DNA of 64,000 nucleotides from JAVKFY01 sp040223615 (GTDB lineage Bacteria; Pseudomonadota; Alphaproteobacteria; GCA-2731375). Shown here piece after piece: positions 16,555 through 24,926 of this stretch; the stretch's first letter is position 1, and every line of letters begins with the position of its first letter. Location of the stretch: assembly GCA_040223615.1 (NCBI GenBank), contig JAVKFY010000046.1:91238-155237 (forward strand). The letters run 5' to 3'. The position numbers and the translations under genes were made by a program. A model generated the notes under the pieces. That model made no database searches. It saw only the letters and a program-made list of their open reading frames with translations, and had not been told where the DNA came from.

Positions 16555-16891
16555 GCCGAAGATGGCCGGGTCAAGCCTACGGGTGTCCGGTTAAGCTCTG
16601 GCGGGACCAACAACACGCGTCATGCCAGCGCAGGCTGGCATCCAGGCAACGCCAGTATTAGGCACGCGGAGGCGCAGAGAACGCGGAGCTGCTGGGATCG
16701 GCGCTCCGCGTCCCCGCGTTTTCTTGTGAAACCGCCACAGCGGCCGGTCTGGATTCCTGCCTTCGCAGGAATGACGAGGTTCCTATTGAAGTGCCGTCAA
16801 CGCTAACCGTGGGACGGCGCAACCGGTTGTTCTCCAAGACACTTCTGATCGTCGCGCGAAGCCTGTTCCGGGCATCTCGCCGTCGCCGAGT
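16555..16891. other. Intergenic stretch of 337 bp, only repeats recognised
   Basis: Apart from the paired palindrome at 16618-16776 I see no gene, RNA or clear promoter here. The genes on both sides converge on this region, so it may serve mainly as a transcription end. Confidence 0.6.
16618..16776. repeat. Intergenic paired palindromic (REP-like) repeat, copy 2, with an inner inverted repeat
   Basis: The left arm (16618-16646) has the perfect hairpin ATGCCAGC-GCAG-GCTGGCAT, and the right arm (16749-16776) has ATTCCTGC-CTTC-GCAGGAAT, nearly identical to copy 1 at 3919. Between them lies a 102-bp insert that carries its own inverted repeat ACGCGGAG (16681-16688)/CTCCGCGT (16704-16711), so this copy looks like one repeat type nested in another. 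It lies between converging genes. Confidence 0.8.
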
Positions 16892-17890
16892 TCAGTCCAG
16901 CTTGTAGACCCGGTTCGCGGTGCCATAGAACACTGCGTGCTTTTCGTCCTCGGACAGGTCATTGGCGAGCTTCTTGAAGGCGTTGTAGAGCACCTTGTAG
17001 CTGACCGACTGCTTGTCGACCGGGAAGTTGCTCTCGAACATGCAGCGGTCCGGCCCGAACACCTCCAGGCAGTGGCGGTAGTACGGCCCGTGCGCCTCGA
17101 CCAGTTCGTCCGACGTCGCCGGCGTGTCGCGCTTGTGCCAGCCGAAGCCGTTCACCGGCATCGCCAGGCCGCCCAGCTTCACCACCACGTTGGGACACGC
17201 CGCCAGGGCGGAGATCGCTGCCCGCCAGGTCAGGAACACGTCGTCGCGCTGGCCCTCGTAGGGCCCGATGCCAAGCGGGCCGCCGACATGGTCCATGATG
17301 ATCGCGGTATCCGGCACCGCCCGGGCGCAATCGGTGAGCTGCGGGATCTGCGGATGATAGCTCCAGGCATCGAAGGTCAGGCCCATCTTGCCCAGCACCT
17401 TCAGGCCGGCGCGGAAAGCGGCACGGTCGTACAGGTCGGCCGGCGGGTTGGTGTGCGAGCGCCGCACGCGCTCGTCATTGTCCCAGCCGGCGGCATGGCG
17501 GATGCCGCGGAACAGTCCGCCGCCGAGTTCGACATGCGCCGCCAGCACGTCCTCCGCCTCGTCGCCCAGCAGCATGTCGACGAAGCTGACGATGCCGGCG
17601 ATCCGCGTGCCCGAGCCTGCCATCAGCTTCGACTGCGCCAGCGCGAACTCGGTCTCGCCGAGCGGTTGCATCCGCTCCGGTCCGTCGCTGCGGTACTCGG
17701 CCTTGCAGTCGATGAACACGGTCTTCTCGACCTTGTGGCCGCTGCCGGTATCGGCCAGCAGATCGTCGGCCAGATACGGGCCCCAGTTGCTGGTGGTCCA
17801 CAGGTGATGGTGCGGATCGACAATGCGGCGCTCCGGCTCGATCACCGGTTCATCGATCTGGGCCAGCCAGTCGGGACGGTCGTGGCTCAT
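16892..17890 (-). CDS. Amidohydrolase family protein (COG3618-like)
   Basis: A 332-residue TIM-barrel metal hydrolase. The N-terminal IVDPHHHLWT motif holds two metal-ligand histidines, and the late ESNFPVDK segment supplies the usual aspartate. The family acts on lactones or decarboxylates cyclic acids; the substrate is unknown here. The start codon overlaps the stop of the VOC protein gene (ATGA at 17887-17890), so the two are coupled and probably act in one degradative route. Confidence 0.82.
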   Translation of the reverse strand: MSHDRPDWLAQIDEPVIEPERRIVDPHHHLWTTSNWGPYLADDLLADTGSGHKVEKTVFIDCKAEYRSDGPERMQPLGETEFALAQSKLMAGSGTRIAGIVSFVDMLLGDEAEDVLAAHVELGGGLFRGIRHAAGWDNDERVRRSHTNPPADLYDRAAFRAGLKVLGKMGLTFDAWSYHPQIPQLTDCARAVPDTAIIMDHVGGPLGIGPYEGQRDDVFLTWRAAISALAACPNVVVKLGGLAMPVNGFGWHKRDTPATSDELVEAHGPYYRHCLEVFGPDRCMFESNFPVDKQSVSYKVLYNAFKKLANDLSEDEKHAVFYGTANRVYKLD

Positions 17891-18333
17891 CGTCTCACTC
17901 CTTGCGCGGTGACCGGCGCGTCGAGGCCCACGGCCTCGGCGGCGGGAAAGTTGAGCTCGACCTTGATGCCGTTGGGGTCGTGCATGAATACCTGCCACGC
18001 CGATGACGGATCGGCCTGGCGCTCCTCGTAGGCGATGCCGAGCTTGTCGAACCGGGCGCGGGTCTCGGCCAGGCCGGTGGCGGTGAAGGCGAAGTGGTCG
18101 ACCGCGCCGCTGCCGCCTTCGGCCGCCGGTGCGTCGCCGAGATAGGCCCGGCGCTGATCCGACTGCGACGTGGTCAGGTGGATAACGTCCTTGTCGCCGA
18201 TGTAGAGCCAGCACACCGGGAAGCCGAATTCCGGGTGCGGTCCCTCCACGAAACCGAGTACCTCGACATACCAGTCGCGAGTCGCGGTCAGGTCGGCGGC
18301 CTGAATCAAGAAATGGTCGAATCCATTGAGCAT
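17887..18333 (-). CDS. VOC/glyoxalase-fold metalloprotein
   Basis: A 148-residue protein with the two beta-alpha-beta-beta-beta repeats of the vicinal oxygen chelate fold. Likely metal ligands are His7 (FDHFLI), His52 or His80 (VDHFAF) and Glu126 (GIKVELNF). Members are dioxygenases, glyoxalases or fosfomycin-type transferases; which one cannot be said. It lies 45 nt after the MFS gene on the same strand and is coupled to the amidohydrolase. Confidence 0.8.
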   Translation of the reverse strand: MLNGFDHFLIQAADLTATRDWYVEVLGFVEGPHPEFGFPVCWLYIGDKDVIHLTTSQSDQRRAYLGDAPAAEGGSGAVDHFAFTATGLAETRARFDKLGIAYEERQADPSSAWQVFMHDPNGIKVELNFPAAEAVGLDAPVTAQGVRR

Positions 18334-18378
18334 GATGTTTTCCTCTGCCCTAAGGATAGGGGATCGGACGCCCGACCG

Positions 18379-19539
18379 TCATGCCCTCGATGGCCAGCGC
18401 TGCGACAACCGGAACAGCGCCAGGAACAAGGCGCCGGAGCCGATCACCCCGGCGCCGACCAGCAGCGGCGCGACGCTGCCGCCAGTGCGGTCCAGCGCCC
18501 AGCCGGCCGCCGCCGGCGCCGCCATCATGCCGATGTAGTTCCAGGTGTAGAAGATACCCATGCCGAGCGCCCGCGCTTCCGGCCGCAGCGCCTCTGCCGA
18601 CAGCGCCATGATCGCGGCGGCGGGCGCGATGCCGGCGACACCGACGACGATGCACAGCGGGATCGGCCAGCCGACGAAGGGGATCAGGCCCATCGCCGCC
18701 ATCCCCGCCACGGCGCCGCCGCCGATCACCAGGTTTGGCCGACCGACGCGCTGCGCCAGCAGGCCGCCCAGCGGGATCGACAGCGCCATCGCCCACACGC
18801 CGCTGCTGGTCACCGCGTGGGCCACTGCCAGGTCGGCGCCGGTCTCGGTCAGCCGCAGCGGCACGTAGGCCAGGTAGATCACGATGCCGGCGTTCAACGC
18901 GAGCCAGACCCCGGCCAGCAGCGAGATCAGCAGCGCCTCGTGGCGCCGGATCGAGAATCCGCGCGCGAACCCGCCGGCGCCGGCCGGCGGCGGCGCATAC
19001 CAGACCCACACACCGGCCGCCGCCAGGGCGCAGAACAGCGCCGAGAGGTGGAACACCACCGGCCAGCCAATGGCCAGCGCCAGCGACGGCTGGGTCAGTT
19101 CGCCGACCGCCAGCCCGACCGGCCAGCTGGTCAGCAGCACGCCCATCGCCAGCGGCAGCTCGCGCCCGGCGAACCAGTCGGTGACCATCTTGGCGAGATA
19201 GATCGTGTTCACCACCGCACCGGCGCCGGCCAGCAATCGTCCCGCCGCGGCCAGCTCGTAGCTGTCCGCCAGCCCGCCGGCGATGCCGCCCGCCGCCATC
19301 AGCACGCAGCCGAAGCTCACCAGCGCGCGGTCGGACACCCATCGGCTGATCGCGCCGCTGGGCAGCGCCAGCACGACGCCCGGCAGCATGTAGAGACCGA
19401 GCAACGCGCCGGCCTCGGCGTAGCCGACGTCGAAGGCATCGACCAGGATCGGCTGCAGCGAGGCCACCGACTGGAACTGGAAACCCAGCGCCGTGCGCAC
19501 CCCCAACAGCAGCAGCAGAATGCGCCAGCGTCGCTCCAT
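18379..19539 (-). CDS. MFS transporter
   Basis: A 386-residue membrane protein with about twelve hydrophobic helices. The loop 2-3 segment AISRWVSDRALVSFG and the repeated GLLAQRVGRPNLVIGGG are typical of the CynX/NimT-like part of the major facilitator superfamily. It begins 46 nt after the cysH stop on the same strand, so it might be read from the sulfur operon, but the substrate is unknown. ATG 19539 is used because the preceding in-frame residues are not membrane-like. Confidence 0.8.
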   Translation of the reverse strand: MERRWRILLLLLGVRTALGFQFQSVASLQPILVDAFDVGYAEAGALLGLYMLPGVVLALPSGAISRWVSDRALVSFGCVLMAAGGIAGGLADSYELAAAGRLLAGAGAVVNTIYLAKMVTDWFAGRELPLAMGVLLTSWPVGLAVGELTQPSLALAIGWPVVFHLSALFCALAAAGVWVWYAPPPAGAGGFARGFSIRRHEALLISLLAGVWLALNAGIVIYLAYVPLRLTETGADLAVAHAVTSSGVWAMALSIPLGGLLAQRVGRPNLVIGGGAVAGMAAMGLIPFVGWPIPLCIVVGVAGIAPAAAIMALSAEALRPEARALGMGIFYTWNYIGMMAAPAAAGWALDRTGGSVAPLLVGAGVIGSGALFLALFRLSQRWPSRA

Positions 19540-19585
19540 TGCGCTCCCCGCGATCGCCGCAAGATAGGGCAAGCGGGCCGAAACG

Positions 19586-20314
19586 CTAGGGCCGGTGGAT
19601 GCCGCACTCCTGTTTCGACAGGCCGCGCCAGCGGCCGGCGCGCGAATCTTCACCGGGACGCACCTTGTCGGTGCACGGCGCGCAGCCGATCGAGAGGTAG
19701 CCCTCCGCCTCCAGCGGATGACGCGGCAGGCCGTGGGCTGCGAAATAGGCGTCCAGGTCGGTGCGGGTCCAGGCCGCCAGCGGGTTGATCTTGACCCGCT
19801 GGCCCTCGATCTCGGTCACCGGCAAAGCGGCCCGGGCGCTGGTCTGGAACCGCTTGCGGCCGCTGATCCAGGCATCGAACGGGGCCAGCGCCCGCTCCAG
19901 CGGCCGCACTTTGCGCAGCGCACAGCAGGCGTCCGGGTCGAGCCCGTGCAGGTCGCCGGTCGGATCCCGCGCCGCCAGTTCCGCCGCGTCGGGCGTCACG
20001 GTGCGCACGTCGGTGAGCCCCAGCTCGTGCACCAGCCAGTCGCGGTAGCCCAGCGTGTCGGCGAACAGCTTGCCGGTGTCGACCATCAGCACCGGCGTCG
20101 ACGGCCCGCAGGTCGCGATCAGGTGCAGCAGCACCGCCGATTCCGCCCCGAACGACGAGACCACGGCGATCCGGCCAGCGAAGGCATCGAGCGCGGTCCG
20201 CACCACGGCGGCGGCCTCGGCGGCGCGCAACCGGCGGTCCAGCGCATGCGCCTCGCCCTGCAACGTCGCCAGCCGCTCCACGTCCGGGAATGGCAGCGGG
20301 TGCATCGCCGACAT
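19586..20314 (-). CDS. cysH: Assimilatory adenylylsulfate (APS) reductase
   Basis: A 242-residue PAPS/APS reductase. The nucleotide loop is VVSSFGAESAVLL near residue 50. The paired cysteines DACCALRKV and the CxxC of IGCAPCTD indicate a 4Fe-4S cluster and hence APS rather than PAPS as substrate. The C-terminal KQECGIH holds the catalytic cysteine. It reduces APS to sulfite for the sulfite reductase encoded upstream in the same operon. No ATP sulfurylase gene is in the window. Confidence 0.9.
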   Translation of the reverse strand: MSAMHPLPFPDVERLATLQGEAHALDRRLRAAEAAAVVRTALDAFAGRIAVVSSFGAESAVLLHLIATCGPSTPVLMVDTGKLFADTLGYRDWLVHELGLTDVRTVTPDAAELAARDPTGDLHGLDPDACCALRKVRPLERALAPFDAWISGRKRFQTSARAALPVTEIEGQRVKINPLAAWTRTDLDAYFAAHGLPRHPLEAEGYLSIGCAPCTDKVRPGEDSRAGRWRGLSKQECGIHRP

Positions 20315-20316
20315 GG

Positions 20317-20826
20317 CTAGGCCGCCGCGACCGGGCGGGTGTGGCGCCGGCTCACCGCCGAGGCGCGGCCATCGCCGGTCGGCTGGTAGAACACGCTGAA
20401 CTGGCCCAGCGCGCGTCGCCACGCCGCAGGGTCCTCGCCCTCGGCGATCTCGAACGCATCGAAGCCGCAGCGTTGCATGAACAGCGCCTGGTCGATCAGC
20501 ACCTGGCCGACCGCGCGCACCTCCCCCGCATAGCCAAGCCGTTCGCGCAGCAGTCGCGCGGCGGAGAAGGCGCGGCCGTCCTTGAACGCCGGGAATTCCA
20601 GCGCGACGGCGGCGAACCGGCCGATGTCCTCGTTGATCTCGGCCGGCGACTGATCGTTGGCGAGGCGCAGGCCGACCTTGCGGCCGTCGAGCCGGTCGCG
20701 CTGTGCCCGCCACAGATCGAGCGAGACGAAGATCGGGTCGGCGCCGGCCAGTTCGGTCTCGTCGGCGGCATGGCGCCAGGTGTCGGCGATGGGCGCGCCG
20801 TCGGCCTTAAGCAGCAGCCTGGCCAT
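20317..20826 (-). CDS. DUF934 family protein of the sulfur assimilation operon
   Basis: A 169-residue protein of the DUF934 family, which in alphaproteobacteria is regularly found between sulfite reductase and APS reductase genes. Typical segments are FVSLDLWRAQRD and RLANDQSPAEINEDIGRF, then GEVRAVGQVLIDQ and RCGFDAFEI. A role in sulfite reduction is inferred from conserved neighbourhood only. The start has a good ribosome site (GGAGAGG) and overlaps the end of cysI by 20 nt; the cysH start follows its stop by 2 nt. Confidence 0.85.
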   Translation of the reverse strand: MARLLLKADGAPIADTWRHAADETELAGADPIFVSLDLWRAQRDRLDGRKVGLRLANDQSPAEINEDIGRFAAVALEFPAFKDGRAFSAARLLRERLGYAGEVRAVGQVLIDQALFMQRCGFDAFEIAEGEDPAAWRRALGQFSVFYQPTGDGRASAVSRRHTRPVAAA

Positions 20827-22465
20827 AGAGCCTCTCCTTGAACGGGTCGATGCCGACGCGGGCGTAGGTTTCCACGAACGGCTCATGCGGCTGGCGCAGG
20901 GCCAGGTAGGTCTCGACCACCGCCTCGATGGCGTCGGCGACCTCGTCGGCCGGTAGCGCCGGGCCGATCAGCTCGCCCAGCGCCGCGGCCTCGTCGGCCC
21001 GGCCGCCGAGCGTGATCTGGTAGAACTCCTCGCCGCGCTTTTCGACGCCGAGAATGCCGATATTGCCGACATGGTGATGGCCGCAGGCGTTGATGCAGCC
21101 GGAGATGTTGAGGCTGAGCGGGCCGATCTCGTGCTGCCGCGCCGGGCTCGCGAAACGCTCCGAAATCGCCTGCGCCACGGGAATCGAGCGCGCCGTCGCC
21201 AGCCCACAGTAGTCCAGCCCCGGGCAGGCGATGATGTCGCCGATCAGGCCCAGGTTGCCGTCACCCATCCCGGCGGCGTCGAGCGCCTGCCAGAGCGCGA
21301 ACAGATCTGCGCGGCGCACGTGCGGCAGCACCAGGTTCTGCTCGTGGGCGACGCGAATCTCGCCGAAGGAGTACCGCTCGGCGAGGTCGGCGACGGCGCG
21401 CATCTGCGCCGAGGTGGCGTCGCCCGGAATGCCGCCAGCGGGCTTCAGCGAGACGTTGGCGATGGCGTAGCCCTGCACCTTGTGCCGCACGACGTTGGCG
21501 CGCAGCCACTGCGCGAAGCCGGGGTTGCTCCGTGCGGCGGCGTCCACGCCATCGTCGTCGCCCAGCACCTCGAAGGCGGGCGGCGCGAAATAGGCGGCGA
21601 TGCGCGCCAGCTCGTCGGCCGGCAAATCGACCGCGGTGTCCTTGAGCTCGGCCCACTCGGCCTCGACCAGGCGGGAGAACTCGGCGATGCCGGACTCATC
21701 CAGCAGGATCTTGATCCGCGCCTTGTACAGGTTGTCGCGCCGGCCGAGCTGGTTGTAGACGCGCAGGATCGCCTCCAGGTAGCTCAGCAGGTGGCGCTCG
21801 GGCAGGAAGTCGCGCACCACGTGGCCGATGCGCGGCGTGCGCCCCAGCCCGCCGCCGACCACCACCTCGAAGCCGCGCTCGCCGTCGTCGTTCTCGCTCA
21901 GCCGCAGCCCGATGTCGTGCACCTTGATCGCCGCCCGGTCGAACGGCGCCGCCGTCACCGCGATCTTGAACTTGCGCGGCAGGAAGGAGAATTCCGGATG
22001 CAGCGTCGACCACTGCCGTATCGCCTCCGACACGATGCGCGGGTCGTCGATCTCGTCGGCCGCGGCGCCGGCGAACTGGTCGGCGGTGACGTTGCGAATG
22101 CAGTTGCCGGAGGTCTGGATCGCGTGCATCTCGACCTTGGCCAGGTCGTCCAGCAGGTCCGGCGCGTCGGCCAGCTTGATCCAGTTGAACTGGATATTCT
22201 GCCGCGTGGTGAAGTGGCCGTAGCCCTTGTCGTACGTGTCGGCGATATCGGCCAGCGCCCGCATTTGCCGCGACGACAGCGTACCGTAGGGGATGGCGAC
22301 GCGCAGCATGTAGGCGTGGAGCTGGAGATACAGGCCGTTCATCAGCCGCAGTGGCTTGAACGCCTCCTCGTCGATCTCGTTGGCAAGGCGCCGGGCGACC
22401 TGCTCGCGGAACTGCGTCACGCGCTCGGCGACGAAGCGGTGGTCGAACTCGTCGTAGCGGTACAT
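20807..22465 (-). CDS. cysI: Sulfite reductase hemoprotein (nitrite/sulfite reductase family)
   Basis: A 552-residue siroheme/4Fe-4S enzyme. The first ferredoxin-like half holds YGHFTTRQNIQFNWI and TSGNCIRNVTAD. The cluster cysteines are in IACPGLDYCGLA (C-x5-C) and the later ISGCINACGHHHVGNIG (C-x3-C). It reduces sulfite to sulfide in the cytoplasm. The ATG at 22465 has GGGAGG just upstream and lies 1 nt after the DUF2849 gene. A nitrite reductase role cannot be excluded from sequence alone, but the cysG/cysH context favours sulfite. Confidence 0.9.
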   Translation of the reverse strand: MYRYDEFDHRFVAERVTQFREQVARRLANEIDEEAFKPLRLMNGLYLQLHAYMLRVAIPYGTLSSRQMRALADIADTYDKGYGHFTTRQNIQFNWIKLADAPDLLDDLAKVEMHAIQTSGNCIRNVTADQFAGAAADEIDDPRIVSEAIRQWSTLHPEFSFLPRKFKIAVTAAPFDRAAIKVHDIGLRLSENDDGERGFEVVVGGGLGRTPRIGHVVRDFLPERHLLSYLEAILRVYNQLGRRDNLYKARIKILLDESGIAEFSRLVEAEWAELKDTAVDLPADELARIAAYFAPPAFEVLGDDDGVDAAARSNPGFAQWLRANVVRHKVQGYAIANVSLKPAGGIPGDATSAQMRAVADLAERYSFGEIRVAHEQNLVLPHVRRADLFALWQALDAAGMGDGNLGLIGDIIACPGLDYCGLATARSIPVAQAISERFASPARQHEIGPLSLNISGCINACGHHHVGNIGILGVEKRGEEFYQITLGGRADEAAALGELIGPALPADEVADAIEAVVETYLALRQPHEPFVETYARVGIDPFKERLYGQAAA

Positions 22466-22466
22466 C

Positions 22467-22757
22467 TCAGGGCCTCCCGGCCTGCTTGCCGAGGTCGAGC
22501 CGGACCGACGGCCCCGCGGCGCGCAGCTGCTCGCGATAGCGGCTCGGCAGGTCCTTGGCGATCTCGATGGCGTAGGGGTCGATGACCTTGGCGGCTTCCG
22601 CGCGTGCTCGGTCGAGCAGCGCGTCGGCCTCGGTCGGTTGCGCGATGGCGGCATCGCTGGCGACGTCCGACCAGCGCGAGCCGGTGAAGTAGACGACGCG
22701 GCCGTCATCCAGGCGGTTGCCGGTGATCGCCACCGGTCCCTTCGGTTGCCTGGCCAT
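22467..22757 (-). CDS. DUF2849 family protein
   Basis: A 96-residue protein matching DUF2849, a small family that sits between siroheme synthase and sulfite reductase genes in alphaproteobacteria. The start is RQPKGPVAITGNRLDDG, followed by VVYFTGSRW. Its role is not known; the context suggests a part in sulfite reductase assembly or activity. It lies 2 nt after cysG and 1 nt before cysI. Confidence 0.85.
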   Translation of the reverse strand: MARQPKGPVAITGNRLDDGRVVYFTGSRWSDVASDAAIAQPTEADALLDRARAEAAKVIDPYAIEIAKDLPSRYREQLRAAGPSVRLDLGKQAGRP

Positions 22758-22759
22758 GA

Positions 22760-24139
22760 TCAGGCCGCCCGCGCCGCCGGCGCCGCCTGCCCGGCGGCCA
22801 GACCGGCAACCTTGCCGATCACCAGCAGGGCCGGCGGATGCACGTGGTTGTCGCGTACCAGATCGCCCAGGCGCGCCAGCGTGCCGAAGAAGCTGCGCTG
22901 TTCGGGCAGCGTGCCGTTCTCTACCACCGCGACCGGCACCGCCCCGTCCATGCCATGCTCGGTGAGCCGCGCGGCAATCTCCGCCGCCGTCGCCACGCCC
23001 ATGTAGACCACCAGCGTGTGATCGGACTTGGCCAGCGCGGCCCAGTCGAGCGCCAGCCCGCCGGCCTTGCGCTCCCCGGAGACGAAGGTCACGGCGGACG
23101 CATGGTCGCGATGCGTAAGCGGAAAGCCGGCGAACGCGGCGCAGCCGGTGGCGGCGGTGATACCGGGCACCAGCTCCACCGACACGCCGCGCTCGACCAG
23201 GCTGGCGACTTCCTCGCCGCCGCGCCCGAATACGAAAGGATCGCCGCCCTTCAGCCGGACCACCCGCTTGCCCTCGCCGGCCAGCCGCAGCAGCAACGCG
23301 TTGATGGCTTCCTGGGTGTAGCTCTGCCCGCGCTTCTTGCCGACGTCGACACGCTCGGCATCGCGCCGCGCGTAATCCAGCACAGCCGGCCCGACCAGGC
23401 GGTCGTGCACCACCACGTCGGCGCGTTGCAGCAGCCGCAGCGCCTTCAGGGTCAGCAACTCGGGATCGCCCGGCCCGGCGCCGACCAGCGCCACGTGGCC
23501 GCCGGCCACCGGCGCCGCCAGCGCGTCCTCGGCCAGCCGGCGCGCGGTCTGTTCGTCACCGGCCAGGAAACGGTCGGCGATCGGCCCATCGAAGAAGCCG
23601 GCCCAGTAGCGCCTGCGCTCGATCGGGTCGGCGATCGCCTGCTCGACCGCCGGGCGAAGCTCGCGGGCGAAGCCGGCCAGCCCATCCAGCGCCGGCGACA
23701 GCCGCGCCTCCAGGTCGCTGCGCAGCCGCTGCGCCAGGGTCGGTGCCGCGCCGCTGGTCGAGACGGCGGCGATGACCTGACCGCGGTCGACGATCGCCGG
23801 CACGGTGAAGTCCGACAGGTCCGGCCGGTCGACCACGTTTACCGGCACCCCTTGCGCGCGCGCCGCCTCGGCCACCGCGCGGTCCTTGTCGTCGCTGGCG
23901 CTGGCGGCAACGGCCAGGATCGCGCTGTCCAGGTCGGACGGCGTGAAGTCGCGGCGCAGCAGGATCAGCGCGCCCTCGTAGGCCCAGTCGTAGAATGCCG
24001 GTACCGGCCGCTCGGCCAGCACCGTCAGCCGCGCGCCGGCGGACAGCAGCAGGCGCGCCTTGGCCGCGGCGGCGGCTGTACCGCCGACCAGCACCACCGG
24101 CCGGTTCTCAAGCGTGAGGAATAGTGGGAACGACTTCAT
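22760..24139 (-). CDS. cysG: Siroheme synthase (CysG, trifunctional)
   Basis: A 459-residue fusion. Residues 1-about 205 are the dehydrogenase/ferrochelatase half (VVLVGGTAAAAAKARLLL at the N-terminus). The rest is uroporphyrinogen-III methyltransferase, with VGAGPGDPELLTLKALR, RLKGGDPFVFGRGGEE and VPGITAATGCAAFAGFP. It makes siroheme for the sulfite reductase encoded downstream. The ATG at 24139 is preferred because GGAGG lies 9 nt upstream; the in-frame TTG at 24148 would have no spacing. The gene has a leader of about 215 nt with its own promoter and predicted structure. Confidence 0.92.
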   Translation of the reverse strand: MKSFPLFLTLENRPVVLVGGTAAAAAKARLLLSAGARLTVLAERPVPAFYDWAYEGALILLRRDFTPSDLDSAILAVAASASDDKDRAVAEAARAQGVPVNVVDRPDLSDFTVPAIVDRGQVIAAVSTSGAAPTLAQRLRSDLEARLSPALDGLAGFARELRPAVEQAIADPIERRRYWAGFFDGPIADRFLAGDEQTARRLAEDALAAPVAGGHVALVGAGPGDPELLTLKALRLLQRADVVVHDRLVGPAVLDYARRDAERVDVGKKRGQSYTQEAINALLLRLAGEGKRVVRLKGGDPFVFGRGGEEVASLVERGVSVELVPGITAATGCAAFAGFPLTHRDHASAVTFVSGERKAGGLALDWAALAKSDHTLVVYMGVATAAEIAARLTEHGMDGAVPVAVVENGTLPEQRSFFGTLARLGDLVRDNHVHPPALLVIGKVAGLAAGQAAPAARAA

Positions 24140-24239
24140 CTCGGCCAACCTCCGTTACCGAAGGAACCGGGTTTGCCGTGCCGGGTGACCTGTCTCGGGG
24201 CCAGACCGCCGCGACGCGCCCTTTGGTTCCGTTACGGGC

Positions 24240-24312
24240 CCACGGGAGCCATCCCCGTGGCGCTTTAGCGGGTGATATCGCGGCCGCAAGCTGCCCAATC
24301 AAATTCCGCGGG
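24240..24312 (-). promoter_or_regulatory. Candidate SAM-II-like riboswitch in the cysG leader
   Basis: Read on the minus strand, the leader has CGCGG (24306-24310), a 14-nt loop with AATTTGATT, then GCTTGCGGCCGCG, 8 nt, and CGCTAAAGC (about 24261-24270). This matches the order and spacing I know for alphaproteobacterial SAM-II RNAs (CGNGG, loop with GAUUU, GCUUGCRGCCRCG, about 10 nt, CGCUAAA), and the P1 stem CGCGG/CCGCG covaries. A 7-bp hairpin CCACGGG/CCCGTGG (24240-24260) follows directly. The pseudoknot helix P2 is not convincing by eye. SAM control of sulfate assimilation would make sense. Confidence 0.4.
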
Positions 24313-24360
24313 CCCTGTACCGGGGGGACCGCCCCGGCCGGGTTGTGGCCCGGCACCGCC

Positions 24361-24391
24361 TATAAAAATGCACGCAAACATGGATTGTCAA
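24361..24391 (-). promoter_or_regulatory. Sigma70-type promoter for the cysG operon
   Basis: On the minus strand, a perfect -35 TTGACA (24386-24391) is followed after 18-19 nt by TTTTAT/TTTATA (24361-24367) as -10. It lies in an AT-rich block. Transcription from about 24354 would give a leader of about 215 nt before the cysG ATG, including the candidate riboswitch. Confidence 0.5.
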
Positions 24392-24505
24392 TCACAACAC
24401 GAAAATCAATTGGTCAAATTATTTTCATACGTTCTATTACTGTAAAATACGGGCATGGGTCGCCGCGGACCGAAGTCGTCTTGCCGGCGGCGAAGGTCGG
24501 GCTCG

Positions 24506-24925
24506 TTACGCGGTGGTTGTCGTCGACGCCAGCGCGTCGGCGTCGGCAAGCGGCAGGTGCTTGTTCAGCACCTCCTGCAATGCCTTGATCCGCACCGGCT
24601 TGGTCAGCAACGCGGCGACCTCAAGGCCGGCGACGCGGCCGAGAGCGCCCGCCATCTCGGCGTATTTCGGATTATAGCCGGTCATCAGGATCAGGATCGG
24701 GCGCAGTGGCTGGCCGCGCAGCCATTGCAGGAACTCCACGCCGTCCTCGCCGGGCATCACGATGTCGAGCACGATCAGGTCGGGCGCGATGTCGGCCAGC
24801 CGCCGCTTCGCCTCGGCGCTGGCATGGCAGACCTCGACGTCGTAGCCGAGCCGCCGGCCGGCCTCGCCGACGAAGCCCGCGAAATCGACCTCGTCGTCGA
24901 TCACCAGAATTTTCTTGCCGCTCAT
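24506..24925 (-). CDS. Single-domain response regulator (CheY-like receiver)
   Basis: A 139-residue receiver domain with no output domain. Acidic pocket DDE at 10-12, phosphoacceptor Asp54 (LIVLDIVMPGEDG), Thr in LILMTGYN and Lys in LLTKPVR are all present. It starts 1 nt after the stop of the large PAS kinase gene, so it is almost certainly the partner of that kinase, either a phosphate sink or a soluble output that binds another protein. Confidence 0.88.
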   Translation of the reverse strand: MSGKKILVIDDEVDFAGFVGEAGRRLGYDVEVCHASAEAKRRLADIAPDLIVLDIVMPGEDGVEFLQWLRGQPLRPILILMTGYNPKYAEMAGALGRVAGLEVAALLTKPVRIKALQEVLNKHLPLADADALASTTTTA

Positions 24926-24926
24926 G

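Larger units (their letters stand above)
24140..24505. other. Intergenic stretch holding the cysG leader and promoter
   Basis: This 366-bp gap has a GC-rich part (24140-24360) that forms the cysG leader and an AT-rich part (about 24361-24455) that contrasts sharply with the neighbourhood and holds the promoter. The remaining 50 bp before the response regulator stop show no recognisable feature. Confidence 0.6.

Noticed and set aside
24140..24312. Possible cobalamin riboswitch, because GGCCCCGAGACAGGTC on the minus strand looks a little like the B12 box
   Set aside because: Several conserved box positions differ and the upstream GGGAA/GGTG core is absent. The SAM-II-like reading fits better.
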